Assembly: GCA_965116785.1 (NCBI GenBank)
Contig: OZ220731.1
Location: 2,294,001-2,358,000 of the forward strand
Length of the DNA: 64,000 nucleotides
From: Bin87 sp965116785
GTDB taxonomy: Bacteria; Chloroflexota; Dehalococcoidia; Lucifugimonadales; UBA3495
Reading direction: 5' to 3'
Positions 7,008 through 16,577 of this stretch are shown here, piece after piece. The position numbers were made by a program, and so were the translations under genes. Position 1 is the stretch's first letter; each line of letters opens with the position of its first letter. The notes below the pieces were generated by a model, which ran no database searches, was not told the origin of the DNA, and saw only the letters and a program-made list of their open reading frames with translations.

Positions 7008-8063
7008 CTACTCCAGTTGCCGCAGCCTCGGGTCCAGGGCATCCCTCAGCCAGTCACCGAACAGGTTCAGGGACAGAACCGTCAGGAATATCGCCAGCCC
7101 CGGCAGAGATGAGATCCACCACGCGATGGCGATCCGGTCCCGGCCCTCGGAGAGCATGGATCCCCAGGCTGGCGTCGGAGGCGGCACGCCTGCTCCCAGG
7201 AAGCTCAGGGCAGCTTCCAGCAGGATGACCACACCCACCAGCAGGGTTGCTACCACAATCACGCTGTTGGCTATCCCGGGCAGAATGTGGACGAACATGA
7301 TACGAAGCGTCCCGGCCCCGGCCACTCGGGCCAATGCGACGTAGTCCGCGGTCTTGACCCGCAGCACCTCGCCCCGCGTCACGCGGGTGAAGAGTGGCCA
7401 GATAGCTATCGCCATTATCACGATGATCAACTGGAAGGATGGTCCGAGGGCCACAACCAATACCAGGGCGACCAGGATCAGAGGGAGCGCAAGGATGATG
7501 TCCACCATGCGCATCACGACCTCGTCGATCCACCCGCCGTGCCATCCGGCGGTCAGGCCGAGCACCGTGCCCATGGTGCCGCCGACCAGCAACGTCAGCC
7601 CGGCCATTACCAGGGAAACGCGGGCGCCATAGATAATCCGGGTGAACAGATCCCGGCCCAGATGGTCGGTTCCCAGAATATAGAGGGTATCGATGCCTTC
7701 CCGAACTACCACGTCCAGTTTGTCGCCGATGACCGCGTTGGGGTCTATCTGCCTCGCGTTGTATTCGGTGATCTGTGTTTTCTGTAGTTCGATGTCGCTG
7801 GGGCTGATTACCGCCACCACCTCTTTGGTTACTATCACGGCTGGAACCGGCTCGTACGCCCAGAACCCCGGTTGAAGCCGGTGGTTCGGGTCCCCCACAT
7901 TCGGATCGTACGGGGATATCCAGTCGGCGGTGATTCCGGCCACCACCACCAATGTGAGGATAAAGACTGGAATGATCAGCACCGGGCGGCGCCAGCGCGA
8001 GATTGCCCGGAACGCCCGCACGATGACGGGCTGGGTGGGAGTCAAAACTGTAGCTTGGGCCAT
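7008..8063 (-). CDS. Peptide/nickel-type ABC transporter permease (DppC-like)
   Basis: A 351-residue inner-membrane protein. After a cytoplasmic N-terminus, one membrane helix (about residues 31-50, LIIPVFILTLVVVAGITADW) is followed by ISPYDPNVGDPNHRL, typical of DppC/OppC N-terminal segments, then a large periplasmic insert, the signature GTDHLGRDLFTRIIYGARVSL, and the EAA loop around RVAGAGTLRIMFVHILPG. Four more helices follow. The insert (about residues 70-125, rich in V, I, K and D) is longer than in Escherichia coli DppC. It forms the channel with the DppB-like protein encoded next upstream. No ATP-binding subunit is in the window. Confidence 0.9.
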   Translation of the reverse strand: MAQATVLTPTQPVIVRAFRAISRWRRPVLIIPVFILTLVVVAGITADWISPYDPNVGDPNHRLQPGFWAYEPVPAVIVTKEVVAVISPSDIELQKTQITEYNARQIDPNAVIGDKLDVVVREGIDTLYILGTDHLGRDLFTRIIYGARVSLVMAGLTLLVGGTMGTVLGLTAGWHGGWIDEVVMRMVDIILALPLILVALVLVVALGPSFQLIIVIMAIAIWPLFTRVTRGEVLRVKTADYVALARVAGAGTLRIMFVHILPGIANSVIVVATLLVGVVILLEAALSFLGAGVPPPTPAWGSMLSEGRDRIAIAWWISSLPGLAIFLTVLSLNLFGDWLRDALDPRLRQLE

Positions 8064-8094
8064 TTGGCTTCTCCAGGCCTGCTCTGGAAACGCT

Positions 8095-8137
8095 GATCCT
8101 CAGCGCGGCGGACGGACCACTGCACTCGCTGAGGATC
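8095..8137. repeat. Perfect 11-bp inverted repeat between the permease genes
   Basis: GATCCTCAGCG (8095-8105) and CGCTGAGGATC (8127-8137) are exact complements with a 21-nt spacer. It fills most of the 82-nt gap between the two permease genes. It could protect mRNA or reduce distal expression; there is no T-run. Confidence 0.6.
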
Positions 8138-8145
8138 CGTATTTC

Positions 8146-9066
8146 CTACAAGTATCGGATTCTGGGGTCGATGTAAGCGTAGAGGATGTCAACCGCCAAC
8201 GCGACGAATACATACCCCAACGTGAACATGATGGTCAGCCCCTGGATCAGCGGGTAGTCCGACGACCAGAGAGCCTGAACGGCCAATTGGCCCATTCCTG
8301 GCCATGCAAATACCAGTTCGGTGGTGATGGAACCCGTGAGGATGGCTGGCATGGATACGCCCGCCAGGGTCAATGGCGGTATCAGGGCATTGCGAAATGC
8401 GTGTTTCCAGATAATCAACCGGCCGGGCAAGCCTTTTGCCCTGGCCAGTTTGATGTATTCCGTGTCCAGCGTGTCCAGCATCGCCGAGCGCATCAACCGC
8501 AGGCTCCCCGCCAGGAACCCGCCCCAGGCCAGGGTGACTGTTGGAAGTATGAAGCTGTTCCAGTCCTGCCTTCCGGAAGGAGGCACCCAACCCAGGTACA
8601 CCGCAAAGAAGAAAATGAACATGATGCCAAGCCAGAAAGACGGCGCGGCCTGTCCGATCAAGGCCACTGCCCTCCCGATTTGGTCCAGAACGCTGCCCCG
8701 CAAGACCGCCGACAGCACACCGAGAGGGATCCCGACGATGAGCGCGAGCAGGAAGGCAGCCCCGCCAAGCTGCAGCGTCGCCGGGATTTTTTCTGCGACT
8801 ACTTCCAGCACCGGCCGACGCTGGCTGATTGACTCGCCGAAGTCGCCGCGCAGCACGCCACCCATGAAAATCGCGTACTGGTGATAGAGCGGCTTGTCCA
8901 GCCCCAGTTCCTCACCGAGCAACTCCCATTGCTCCTGGGTGGCATGATCGTCCAGGAGCAGTGATCTTGGGTCCCCGCCCACTCGCGCCATGACGAAGAT
9001 GATCATCGACACTGCGAGCAGCGTGATTACCATCAGGAAAAATCGGCGTACCAAAAACCGTTGCAT
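8146..9066 (-). CDS. Peptide/nickel-type ABC transporter permease (DppB-like)
   Basis: A 306-residue protein with the DppB/OppB layout: first helix in FFLMVITLLAVSMIIFVMAR, then the periplasmic segment with GGDPRSLL and LGLDKPLYHQYAIFM, GDFGESISQRRPVLEVV, and five further helices. The EAA-type loop is YIKLARAKGLPGRLIIWKHA, followed by RNALIPPLTL. It pairs with the DppC-like permease just downstream and takes substrate from the lipoprotein encoded at 9600-11480. Transport is of peptides, nickel or other small solutes; specificity is unknown. Confidence 0.92.
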   Translation of the reverse strand: MQRFLVRRFFLMVITLLAVSMIIFVMARVGGDPRSLLLDDHATQEQWELLGEELGLDKPLYHQYAIFMGGVLRGDFGESISQRRPVLEVVAEKIPATLQLGGAAFLLALIVGIPLGVLSAVLRGSVLDQIGRAVALIGQAAPSFWLGIMFIFFFAVYLGWVPPSGRQDWNSFILPTVTLAWGGFLAGSLRLMRSAMLDTLDTEYIKLARAKGLPGRLIIWKHAFRNALIPPLTLAGVSMPAILTGSITTELVFAWPGMGQLAVQALWSSDYPLIQGLTIMFTLGYVFVALAVDILYAYIDPRIRYL

Positions 9067-9109
9067 GTCAAGGTCCCAGCATCAGATGTTCAGAGCATTC
9101 GATCCGATC

Positions 9110-9544
9110 TTATCGCCTGAAATTGACGATTTCTCTCACCACGCCGAGCAGAAAGGTTCCCAGGTTAGCTGCCACGGTTGCGCCCAACGCGGCGGAGGAG
9201 AACGCATTGATGGGCGGTTCGGAGCAGCACTTGATTTCTCGGTTCAACGCGAATTCGTACCCCATCCAGGACCCGATAATCCCGCCCGCGAGACCCGTGG
9301 TTCCAATCAGCAAGAGCACCGGCAACGAATTGCCGTCCAGGCGCAACCACGTCAGCGAACCGCCCAGGCCGGCACCAATTGCCGCGCCGGCCAGGAACAT
9401 CACATCCCGAAGCAGCTTGGATGAGGTGTCGGTAAAGAAATAGTAAAGGCCCCAGGCGACCCACACACCAATGTAGCTGAGCACGAGGGCTATGAGAAAT
9501 CCAAGCCCTGCGCGCCCAGCGATTGTGAAGATGCTTGCCGTCAA
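9110..9544 (-). CDS. Small membrane protein inside the ABC operon
   Basis: A 144-residue protein with four likely membrane helices (about 10-32, 46-64, 73-95 and 113-135), glycine/alanine-rich (GAAIGAGLGG, GLAGGIIGSW) and a CC pair in REIKCCSEPP. No family recognised. It sits between the lipoprotein gene (55 bp) and the DppB-like permease (43 bp) in the same direction, so it is probably co-transcribed; whether it is part of the transporter is unknown. Confidence 0.65.
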   Translation of the reverse strand: MTASIFTIAGRAGLGFLIALVLSYIGVWVAWGLYYFFTDTSSKLLRDVMFLAGAAIGAGLGGSLTWLRLDGNSLPVLLLIGTTGLAGGIIGSWMGYEFALNREIKCCSEPPINAFSSAALGATVAANLGTFLLGVVREIVNFRR

Positions 9545-9599
9545 GCTAACTTACGGCCGGAGCCGCAGCCATCCGGATGTTCTCTGATTGCCCCTTCTC

Positions 9600-11480
9600 C
9601 TACTGGGTGAGGTTGGGAGCGTACTCGAACCCGGTCAGGTCTCGCGTTTCGGCGTAGTTCAGGTGGTCGTTCCAGGGGGTCGTGTCCCCGTTTACGGCAA
9701 AGACCTGGTTCTGCGCATACAGGCCGACCGACAGGGCGTTGTCGTACACGAACTTCGCAGCCTCAACCATGATCTCGTATCGCGCCGCGTCGTCAACGGT
9801 GCCCTGGGCCTCATTCATGTAATCCGAAAGGATCGGGTGGTCCATGCCGAAGTTCCAGGCGCTCTCGTGGTTGAAAGCCGTGGACCAGCGGTCCAGGGGA
9901 TCAACCGCCACATGGGTGTGCTGGTACGCCTGGTTGTAGGTGCGGGTCACGATGCCCGGGCGGAAGGTCTTGTAGGGAAGGTTCTGCTGGTTGGCCTTGA
10001 CGCCGATCTGGTCCCACATCTGGGCGATGGCGGAGGTCACTTCCAGGTAGTTCGAGCCGCCCAGGGGCGTCAGGGTGATCTCGAACCCGTCGGGATAACC
10101 TGCCTCGGCGAGCAACTGCTTGGATTTTTCCGGATTGAATTCCCATTGCCGGTACTCCGCCGGCAGCTTGTCCAGGTGGAAAGCCCACGCCGGCAGGGAG
10201 TCCGGAATGGCCTCGCTGCTCAACAGGGTGTCCGAGATCAACTGGCGGTCAATGGCGATGGACAGAGCCGTTCGCACCTTGGCGGCGTTCTGCCATTCCT
10301 CGGATGCGGGGTCCGGGTTGCCGGAAATCCAGGGCAGAGAAGGATCGAAACCAGGGACTCTTTCTTCGTGTTCCGGCGTGCGTGAGCCGTCAGGGTTCAC
10401 TCCCACGTAGTAGTTGCCATAGAAAGCCATGCTCACGCCGCTGCCGCCGGCTATCCTGACAAAGTCGGTGCCGGGGTGGTCCGCCACTGCGGCGATGGAG
10501 TCCAGGTTCATTTCCATCGCGGTGAGTCCGTCGGTGAGGAAGTTGGCCACGCGGGTGGACTCCTCGGGAATGTGCAACCACCTCAGTTCGGCGAACTCGG
10601 GTGTCTTGCGCCAGTGGTCTTCCACCGCAGACCAGCGGGTGAACTGGTCGCTCTGGTGCTCCGCGAATTCCCAGGGGCTGGTTCCGGCGATGTTCCGGCT
10701 CGCCTCGTCGACACCGACGTCTTCCAGTTGCGCCTTGCTGATGATGTTGACATGGGGGCGAGCCAGCAGACCCAGGGTGTCGTACTGCGGCGTCCCGGTG
10801 TTCACTTCAATGGTGTACTTGTCGATGGCTTTGGCCCGCCCTTCGTCAATGACGCCGGTGACGGTCGTGCCTTCCTTGACGTCGCCGCCAAGCCCCCAGA
10901 TCCGGCGGATATGGGTGTTGAACGCCACCCGGGAGCTTTCGCCGCCGCTGATCATCAGGCTCCAGAGGACGCCTTCCGCGTCCAGTTCCCCATAGCCCTT
11001 GTGGAATTGGGCGCCTTCTGCCAGCTTGAACGTCCAGGTGACGCCGTCATCGGCAACGCTCCATTCCTGGAACAGCCAGGGAACAATCTCCTTGTCTTCG
11101 TTCATGTAAAGGAGCGTCTCGGCGGTGGTGTAGCCGTTATGGTGATACCCGGCTCCTTCCGTCACCGTGGGGAAAACGTGGAACGGGGCGACGAGAGGCA
11201 GTCCGAAGGTCAGAGTCCCTCGGGGCGCCGCCACGTCCTGGGCTTCCGGCATGGCCGTGGCCGCAGGGACGGCAGTAGCCGCGACGCTTGCTCCTCCTGA
11301 ACTCGGGGCCGCGACGGGAGTGCTTTCCGCCATGGCCGCAGCGGGCGCCGCAGTTGCCGGCGCCGCGGGCGCGGCGGCGGGCGCTTCCTCTGCCGTTCCG
11401 CAAGCTACCGCCACTATCAGGGCAATAGCCAATGGAGTGAAAGCGAGTAGTCGGGGTGATGGGAGCCATTTGTGCCGCAT
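9600..11480 (-). CDS. ABC transporter substrate-binding lipoprotein (family 5, DppA/OppA type)
   Basis: The start chosen is the ATG at 11480 (MRHKWLPSP), 7 nt after GGAGG; the frame extends to 11570 without a ribosome site. The 626-residue product has a lipoprotein signal peptide with lipobox VAVAC and Cys27, then an Ala/Pro-rich linker to about residue 85. The binding domain follows: LLYMNEDKEIVPWLFQEW, GVTWTFKLAEGAQFHKG, KVRTALSIAIDRQLIS and NPEKSKQLLAEAGYPDGF are standard family-5 landmarks. It is the first gene of the operon with the small membrane protein and two permeases. Confidence 0.93.
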   Translation of the reverse strand: MRHKWLPSPRLLAFTPLAIALIVAVACGTAEEAPAAAPAAPATAAPAAAMAESTPVAAPSSGGASVAATAVPAATAMPEAQDVAAPRGTLTFGLPLVAPFHVFPTVTEGAGYHHNGYTTAETLLYMNEDKEIVPWLFQEWSVADDGVTWTFKLAEGAQFHKGYGELDAEGVLWSLMISGGESSRVAFNTHIRRIWGLGGDVKEGTTVTGVIDEGRAKAIDKYTIEVNTGTPQYDTLGLLARPHVNIISKAQLEDVGVDEASRNIAGTSPWEFAEHQSDQFTRWSAVEDHWRKTPEFAELRWLHIPEESTRVANFLTDGLTAMEMNLDSIAAVADHPGTDFVRIAGGSGVSMAFYGNYYVGVNPDGSRTPEHEERVPGFDPSLPWISGNPDPASEEWQNAAKVRTALSIAIDRQLISDTLLSSEAIPDSLPAWAFHLDKLPAEYRQWEFNPEKSKQLLAEAGYPDGFEITLTPLGGSNYLEVTSAIAQMWDQIGVKANQQNLPYKTFRPGIVTRTYNQAYQHTHVAVDPLDRWSTAFNHESAWNFGMDHPILSDYMNEAQGTVDDAARYEIMVEAAKFVYDNALSVGLYAQNQVFAVNGDTTPWNDHLNYAETRDLTGFEYAPNLTQ

Positions 11481-12310
11481 GTCATATCCTCCGCATTTTG
11501 AAAAAATAGGGCAGGTCACTTTGCTATGACGCAATTCGCCCCGCCTCGTCCAATGCCAGTGCTGTCGCATGCCCGCCGGCGCTTATAGGAATGAAGTCTA
11601 TGCCAAGGGTTGTTCCGCGCAGCATATGAATTGCCCTGAACAGGCCAACGTAAAATAGACTGACATCCGCTACGAGTCAATAGGGAATGTCCGGCAAGCA
11701 GGATCGGTCAGTTTCGCGACAAAGTGGACGGTTTGCTGTCGCGTACGCCAACGGATTGGCGAGTAGCCGGACCCCAACTCTGGGTACGGCTTGACCGGCT
11801 CCCAGTTGTTGTATCGCTTCCCAGGTTAGTCCGGCCATCACCCGGTCTTTCCCCATTCTCCGCACCAGGCATAGCGCCAGTTTTGCGGATCAATCTCCGG
11901 TTTGCGTTCGCTCGGTGAGCCCCGGACCGTCGTCCAAGCGGATGTGTTCGGGCACTCCCCGACCTGTCATCGATCCGGCCAGGATTTCGATCACGGTCCG
12001 AAGACCGACGGCTGCGTTGAGCAAGGATCGCCAAACACTCCAGGGTGTATTCATCGATTTGCGGGAGTCAGGTCAGTGGGGGCCGATCGTTGCCCGTCTG
12101 CAAGTGCTGGATTAGTATCGGGGATACCTCAAGAATTCCGCCGTATACGATGTCCACCAGCATCAATAATGCAATGGCAGACATGTGCCCCTCAGACGGG
12201 GGCGTATCTGACCTTTCCGCAGCGCAACTCGGCGCGACCTCAGACCGCCAATGATGGGCGACAACACCCCCACTGTCCGGCATCAATAAAAACTCGGCGC
12301 CTCGAGGGCC
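11481..12310. other. Intergenic region
   Basis: 830 bp with no supportable gene. The right part (about 12255-12346) resembles the segment before the broken SDR copy at 26.7 kb (shared CTGTCCGSCATCAA-like block and the bases just before the MNN start), so this upstream segment was duplicated with the gene. The left part should hold the promoter of the leftward ABC operon. Confidence 0.5.
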
Positions 12311-13216
12311 ATGCCCTCAATACGAACGATGGCCTATCGTGTTCCCATGAATAACCCAATGCGAGGGAAAATCTGTCTCATAACCGGCGGCAGCGACGGG
12401 ATTGGCTACGCGGCCTCCCGCGAACTGGCCCGCATGGGCGCCAGGGTCATCATCGTAGGCCGCAACTCCGCCAAAACCGGAGCCGCGGTGCAGCAGATCA
12501 CCGCCGATACGGGCAACCCTGAGGTTGAGTACCTGTTGGCGGACCTTTCGTCCCAGCGCGAGGTGCGTCGCGTCGCCGCCGAGGCAATGGAATTGGCGCC
12601 CCATCTGGACGTGCTGCTGAACAATGCGGGGGCCATCTTCCTGTCCGGTGGGCGCAGCGTCGAAGGTATCGAGATGACCTTCGCTCTGAACCACCTGAGC
12701 TACTTCCTGCTCACCGACCTGCTGCTCGAACACCTGCGGAAAGCACCGGCGGCCCGGATTATCAACGTATCCTCCTGCGCCCACGAATCGCCGGGCAGGT
12801 TCCGGCCGGACGACCTGCCCGATCTTTCAAGCAATCGAGGATATGCAGCCTACAAACGCTCGAAGCTCTGCAACATCCTGTTCACCTACGAGCTCGCGCG
12901 ACGTCTGGAAGGCGAGAACATCACGGTGAATGCCCTGCATCCCGGTTTGGTGCGGACCAACATCGCCCGCAACAATGGGTTGCTGGGCCGCGTGGTCAAT
13001 TTCTTCATCGGAGTTCGCGGCATTGGACCGGACAAGGGAGCGGAGACGCCGGTGTACCTGGCCGCATCCCCCGCAGTGGAAGGTGTGACCGGCAACTATT
13101 TTGTCGACTGCCGCCCGGTGCCGTCTTCCCGGATCAGCTACGATGCGGAACTGGCTGCCCGGCTGTGGTATCTGAGCGTGTCCCTGACTGCCGCCGGCGA
13201 TCCACCGGCTCACTGA
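12311..13216 (+). CDS. Short-chain dehydrogenase/reductase (retinol-dehydrogenase-like SDR)
   Basis: Up to 301 residues; the ATG at 12347 (MNNPMRGK) is a likelier start than 12311, because the match to the broken paralogue begins there, but no ribosome site decides it. The Rossmann motif is TGGSDGIG, followed by NNAG, the catalytic serine in NVSS, and YKRSK as YxxxK. The arrangement NPNYLSYF-like (ALNHLSYFLL) and the C-terminal LHPGLVRTNI fit the retinol dehydrogenase/WW-oxidoreductase-like SDR group, which oxidises alcohols or reduces carbonyls with NAD(P)H. Substrate unknown. A degenerate second copy lies at 26690-27282. Confidence 0.9.
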   Translation: MPSIRTMAYRVPMNNPMRGKICLITGGSDGIGYAASRELARMGARVIIVGRNSAKTGAAVQQITADTGNPEVEYLLADLSSQREVRRVAAEAMELAPHLDVLLNNAGAIFLSGGRSVEGIEMTFALNHLSYFLLTDLLLEHLRKAPAARIINVSSCAHESPGRFRPDDLPDLSSNRGYAAYKRSKLCNILFTYELARRLEGENITVNALHPGLVRTNIARNNGLLGRVVNFFIGVRGIGPDKGAETPVYLAASPAVEGVTGNYFVDCRPVPSSRISYDAELAARLWYLSVSLTAAGDPPAH

Positions 13217-13265
13217 CCCGACGCCCTGGCTCGACCCGTCCACGCCCTGTCGATGATGAGGAAGG

Positions 13266-14033
13266 TCAGGTAATTTCGATGCCTACGGGGCAGTGATCGG
13301 ACCCCATTACGTCGGGCAGTATGAAGGCATCGGTCAGGTTGGAGGCGAAATCGCTGTCGGTGAAGAAGTAGTCGATGCGCCAGCCCACGTTCCGTGTCCG
13401 GGCGCGAGTCATCTGGTCCCACCAACTGTAGTTGCCCGGCTCCTGGTTGAACCGGCGGAAGGTGTCGATGTGGCCGTGATCAAGGAAGGTATCCATCCAG
13501 GCCCGTTCCTCCGGGAGGAAACCGGAAATCTTCTCGTTTGCCTTGGGCCGGGCCAGGTCGATTTCCTTGTGGGCGGTATTTACGTCGCCGCACACAACCA
13601 CGCTACGGCCGTCCCCTCGCAGCCTGTCCACGTAGTCAAGGAAAGCGCCGTAGAACTCCATCTTGTAACGCAGACGTTCCGCGGACTGCTTGCCGTTGGG
13701 GAAATAGATGCCCAGGAACACGAAATCATCGAAGTCGGCGACGATGGTGCGTCCCTCGCTGTCGAACCGTTCAACGCCCAGGCCGTAGCTCACGCTGCGG
13801 GGTTCATATCCTTCGCGGGTGTAAAGGCCCACGCCGCTGTAACCCTTTCGCTCGGGAGTGGTGAACCAGCAGGAATAACCCTCCACCTGCTTCAGAGCGG
13901 CGGGCAACTGTGACTCGTGGGCCTTGGTCTCCTGGAGGCACAGCACGTCGGGCTGCTCTTCCTGAAACCACTCGAGGAATCCCTTCTTGTGGGCTGCCCG
14001 AATGCCGTTCACGTTCCACGAAATCAGCTTCAT
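13266..14033 (-). CDS. xth: Exodeoxyribonuclease III
   Basis: Starts at the ATG at 14033 (MKLISWNVNGIRAAHKKG); the frame's earlier codons to 14081 lack family similarity. The 255-residue protein is full length for the ExoIII/AP endonuclease family. Active-site motifs are all present: WNVNG (Asn), LQETK (metal-binding Glu), SGVGLYT, the catalytic GDVNTAH (Asp-x-Asn), WRIDYFF and the terminal SDHCPV (Asp-His). It cleaves DNA at abasic sites and removes 3' blocking groups in base excision repair. It converges with the SDR gene (49 bp between stops). Confidence 0.96.
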   Translation of the reverse strand: MKLISWNVNGIRAAHKKGFLEWFQEEQPDVLCLQETKAHESQLPAALKQVEGYSCWFTTPERKGYSGVGLYTREGYEPRSVSYGLGVERFDSEGRTIVADFDDFVFLGIYFPNGKQSAERLRYKMEFYGAFLDYVDRLRGDGRSVVVCGDVNTAHKEIDLARPKANEKISGFLPEERAWMDTFLDHGHIDTFRRFNQEPGNYSWWDQMTRARTRNVGWRIDYFFTDSDFASNLTDAFILPDVMGSDHCPVGIEIT

Positions 14034-14271
14034 GCTCTGTGCTCCCAGCTTTGCCCTACCCGCAGGGAGGGGGCAAACCACCAGTGATGCGCGATTCTAG
14101 CACAGGCGGCAGGCTGTGTTTGAAGCTCGCCAAGAGTTGGGTGTTGCTGTTTCAGGTTGCCCAGGCGTCGGTCGATGGAGGCGCACCTCAGAATCGACTT
14201 GAAGGGCCCGCAGGTTGGTGCCTGAGCGGCCGGGAACGCGGAGCCTGTCGTGCGGTCAGCTCGTCCTGAAG

Positions 14272-14979
14272 TTACTGCGGCTGCAGATCCTGCGTCTGGA
14301 ACTGGAACCAATGGACTTGTCCGTCGTCCACCAGTTGTCGTACGGCGTGGTCGTTCTCGAGGCTGGCGACCACAGGCACGGCGGTCAGGCCCGTGAAACG
14401 GCTGATGAGCTCGGCGTTCCGGACGGCCCGCCGGGTATCGCGCTCGTCGGCGGTGTAGGACGCCTCGACAGCCATGAACAGTTGGTTCCCGTCCGAGTCT
14501 TGAACCTTCGCAACCAGGTCCGCCACGTAGAAGCTGCGCCGGACGCTCGAAGGGATGTCATAGGCCGTAGACCCGCGCAGCATGGCTCGCAGGTCGTTGC
14601 CGTTGAGCTGCTGCGTGATTTCGTAGCCCAGATGCTCGGCGATGTCGTCGGACATCTCGCGGGCGATGCGGCCGGCCGCGTGGCCCTTGAGGACACCCAG
14701 GTCGTCGGTGATCCGCTGCAGGCGTTCCTCCACCCGAGCGTTGATCGCCTCCTGCCGGGCGTTGAACTCTTCCTGCCGCTGGATGAAGCCCCGGAAATCG
14801 GCGTTGAACTCTTCCTGCCGTTCTATGAACGCCGTCACATGGGCGGCGAATTGGGCGAAGCGTTCCGGCAGCTGCACCAGCTCTGCGGAGAGGACCAGGT
14901 TGCGAACCTGGGCGAGGAATTCGGGGTCGTCCTGCAGCGCCTGGAGCAGGCGTTCTTTGTCCTGTTGGCTCATTGTCAT
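14272..14979 (-). CDS. Coiled-coil protein with C-terminal PD-(D/E)XK-like domain
   Basis: A 235-residue protein. Residues about 40-100 form a long charged coiled coil with repeated RQEEFNA units (three near-identical heptad-like copies). The C-terminal half has FYVADLVAKVQ, LFMAVEASYTADERDTRRAVRNAELI and TAVPVVASL, which fits the E-x-K-like nuclease fold of the DUF3782-type proteins, though the catalytic lysine is not obvious. Such proteins are common in filamentous and Chloroflexota-type genomes and have no known role. GGAG lies 7 nt before the first ATG. It is divergent from the hydrolase at 15156. Confidence 0.6.
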   Translation of the reverse strand: MTMSQQDKERLLQALQDDPEFLAQVRNLVLSAELVQLPERFAQFAAHVTAFIERQEEFNADFRGFIQRQEEFNARQEAINARVEERLQRITDDLGVLKGHAAGRIAREMSDDIAEHLGYEITQQLNGNDLRAMLRGSTAYDIPSSVRRSFYVADLVAKVQDSDGNQLFMAVEASYTADERDTRRAVRNAELISRFTGLTAVPVVASLENDHAVRQLVDDGQVHWFQFQTQDLQPQ

Positions 14980-15155
14980 GGTTCTGCTCCGCGCCTGCCC
15001 TTGATTTTATCACTCTCTCCTGTCCGGCACAGAGAGCGACGGTGCGGCGTCATGCTATGTGAGGCGACACAGATGATGTTCCAAGGTGCTAAACTGCCGG
15101 TGTCACGGCCTTTGCCTAACCCGTTTCGCGGTATGCAAACTGAAAGGAGTGAGCA

Positions 15156-16043
15156 GTGCCTTACGCCAACATAGACGGAGTCAACCTGTATTACGAGGAG
15201 TATGGCGCCGGCCCCGCGGTCATGCTGACGCCGGGCGGACGGGTGGACCACAACGGCCTGCGTCCCATGGCTGCCCTGCTGTCGGCCCACTGCCGCGTCA
15301 TCATCCACGACCGCCGCAACTGCGGAAAGTCCGACGTGGTGATCGGCGGTGAGCTTTCCGAGCAGCACCTTTGGGCTGAAGAAATGGCGGCTCTGCTGAA
15401 ACACCTGGGGGCGGCCCCGGCCTACCTGGCCGGAGGGTCCGCCGGTTCGCGCACTTCCCTGACCGTGGCGGTCCGGCATCCGGAGGTGGTCAAGGGTGTA
15501 TTCGTCTGGGAGGTCTCCGGCGGGCCGAGGAGCGCCGAGCTGATGTCCCCCGGCTACTACGGACAGTACATCGAGGCCGCCGAGCGAGGCGGGATGGCCG
15601 CCGTGGCCGCTACCGAGTTTTTCGAGCAGCGCATCCGGGACAACCCAGACAACCGGCAACGGATCCTTTCCATGGATCCCGAGGAGTTCTGTTCGGTCAT
15701 GCGCCGCTGGCGCGACCAGTTTTCCCGACCCAACCCGGTGGGAGACCTGACCGAGGAGCAGTTAGCGTCCATCACGCGCCCGGTGCTGGCCTTCGAGGGC
15801 AACACGCCGGACGACGTTCACCACAAGTCTGCGGCCGAGAACGTGAGGCGGCTGGTGCCCAACGCTGAGCTGCGCCCGTCGGCGTGGACCCACGACGAGT
15901 GGGCGGTCATCGGGCAGCACGACAACACCTTCCCGGGCATCGCCGCCACCAACCGCTACCACATGAAGTCCACTTTCTACGCCGCACAACTGCTGGAGTT
16001 CATCGCCAGCGTCGAGGCCCAGCAGCCTGCGGCCGTGGCCTGA
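15156..16043 (+). CDS. Alpha/beta-fold hydrolase
   Basis: A 295-residue protein starting with GTG, 6 nt after AAAGGAG. Fold marks are the NIDGVNLYYEEYGAGP start, the oxyanion region (TPGG), HDRRNCGKSD, the nucleophile elbow GGSAGS (Ser about residue 97) and a late acid/His pair in EGNTPDD and WTHDEW. The DRRNxGxS motif is that of C-C-bond hydrolases and epoxide-hydrolase-like enzymes, which fits ring-cleavage pathways. It is followed after 39 bp by a cupin gene, probably in one operon. The exact substrate cannot be told. Confidence 0.88.
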   Translation: MPYANIDGVNLYYEEYGAGPAVMLTPGGRVDHNGLRPMAALLSAHCRVIIHDRRNCGKSDVVIGGELSEQHLWAEEMAALLKHLGAAPAYLAGGSAGSRTSLTVAVRHPEVVKGVFVWEVSGGPRSAELMSPGYYGQYIEAAERGGMAAVAATEFFEQRIRDNPDNRQRILSMDPEEFCSVMRRWRDQFSRPNPVGDLTEEQLASITRPVLAFEGNTPDDVHHKSAAENVRRLVPNAELRPSAWTHDEWAVIGQHDNTFPGIAATNRYHMKSTFYAAQLLEFIASVEAQQPAAVA

Positions 16044-16082
16044 CCCGTATCCCCTACGAACCAAAACGGAGGAGAGGAACAG

Positions 16083-16424
16083 ATGGGAACCTACAGACTT
16101 TACTCTGGCGACGACGGCCAGTCCCACATTGAGGCCATTGACCTGGACCAGACGCCCGATTGGAAGAGCGCCCGGGACGTCACGACCATCAGCTTCAGCG
16201 AGGCCCCGGCCGGCCGCTTCTCCGACTGGCACACGGCCCCGCGCCGCCAGTTTGTCATCGTCCTGTCCGGCCAACTGGAGATCGGCCTGGGCGACGGCTC
16301 AAAGCACGTCTTCGGCCCCGGCGACGCCCGCCTGGTGGAGGACATCACCGGCCAGGGCCACACAACCGCCACCCACGGTGACCAGGCCTGCGTCACCTGC
16401 ACCATCCCCTTGGCCAACCAGTAA
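16083..16424 (+). CDS. Cupin-domain protein
   Basis: A 113-residue single-domain cupin: the first motif contains FSDWHTAPRRQFVIVLSGQLEIG and the second GPGDARLVEDITGQGHTT. One histidine in motif 1 and one or two in motif 2 could hold a metal, but the full set of ligands (G-x5-HxH) is incomplete, so it may be a binding or non-classical enzyme. A GGAGGAGAGG stretch precedes the ATG. It follows the alpha/beta hydrolase. Confidence 0.8.
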   Translation: MGTYRLYSGDDGQSHIEAIDLDQTPDWKSARDVTTISFSEAPAGRFSDWHTAPRRQFVIVLSGQLEIGLGDGSKHVFGPGDARLVEDITGQGHTTATHGDQACVTCTIPLANQ

Positions 16425-16577
16425 CCGGAACTGCTGGAGCAGCAGCCCTCTGGCGGCAGGCCTGTCCCACGCGGTATTGGCCGCCGCCCGACCTCGTTAC
16501 CCCCGGTCACCGGAATGGCGGGAAGGCCGGCCGACGGAACCGCTCTTTGCTACTGTTCAAAGAGGGTTTGCAGCGGC

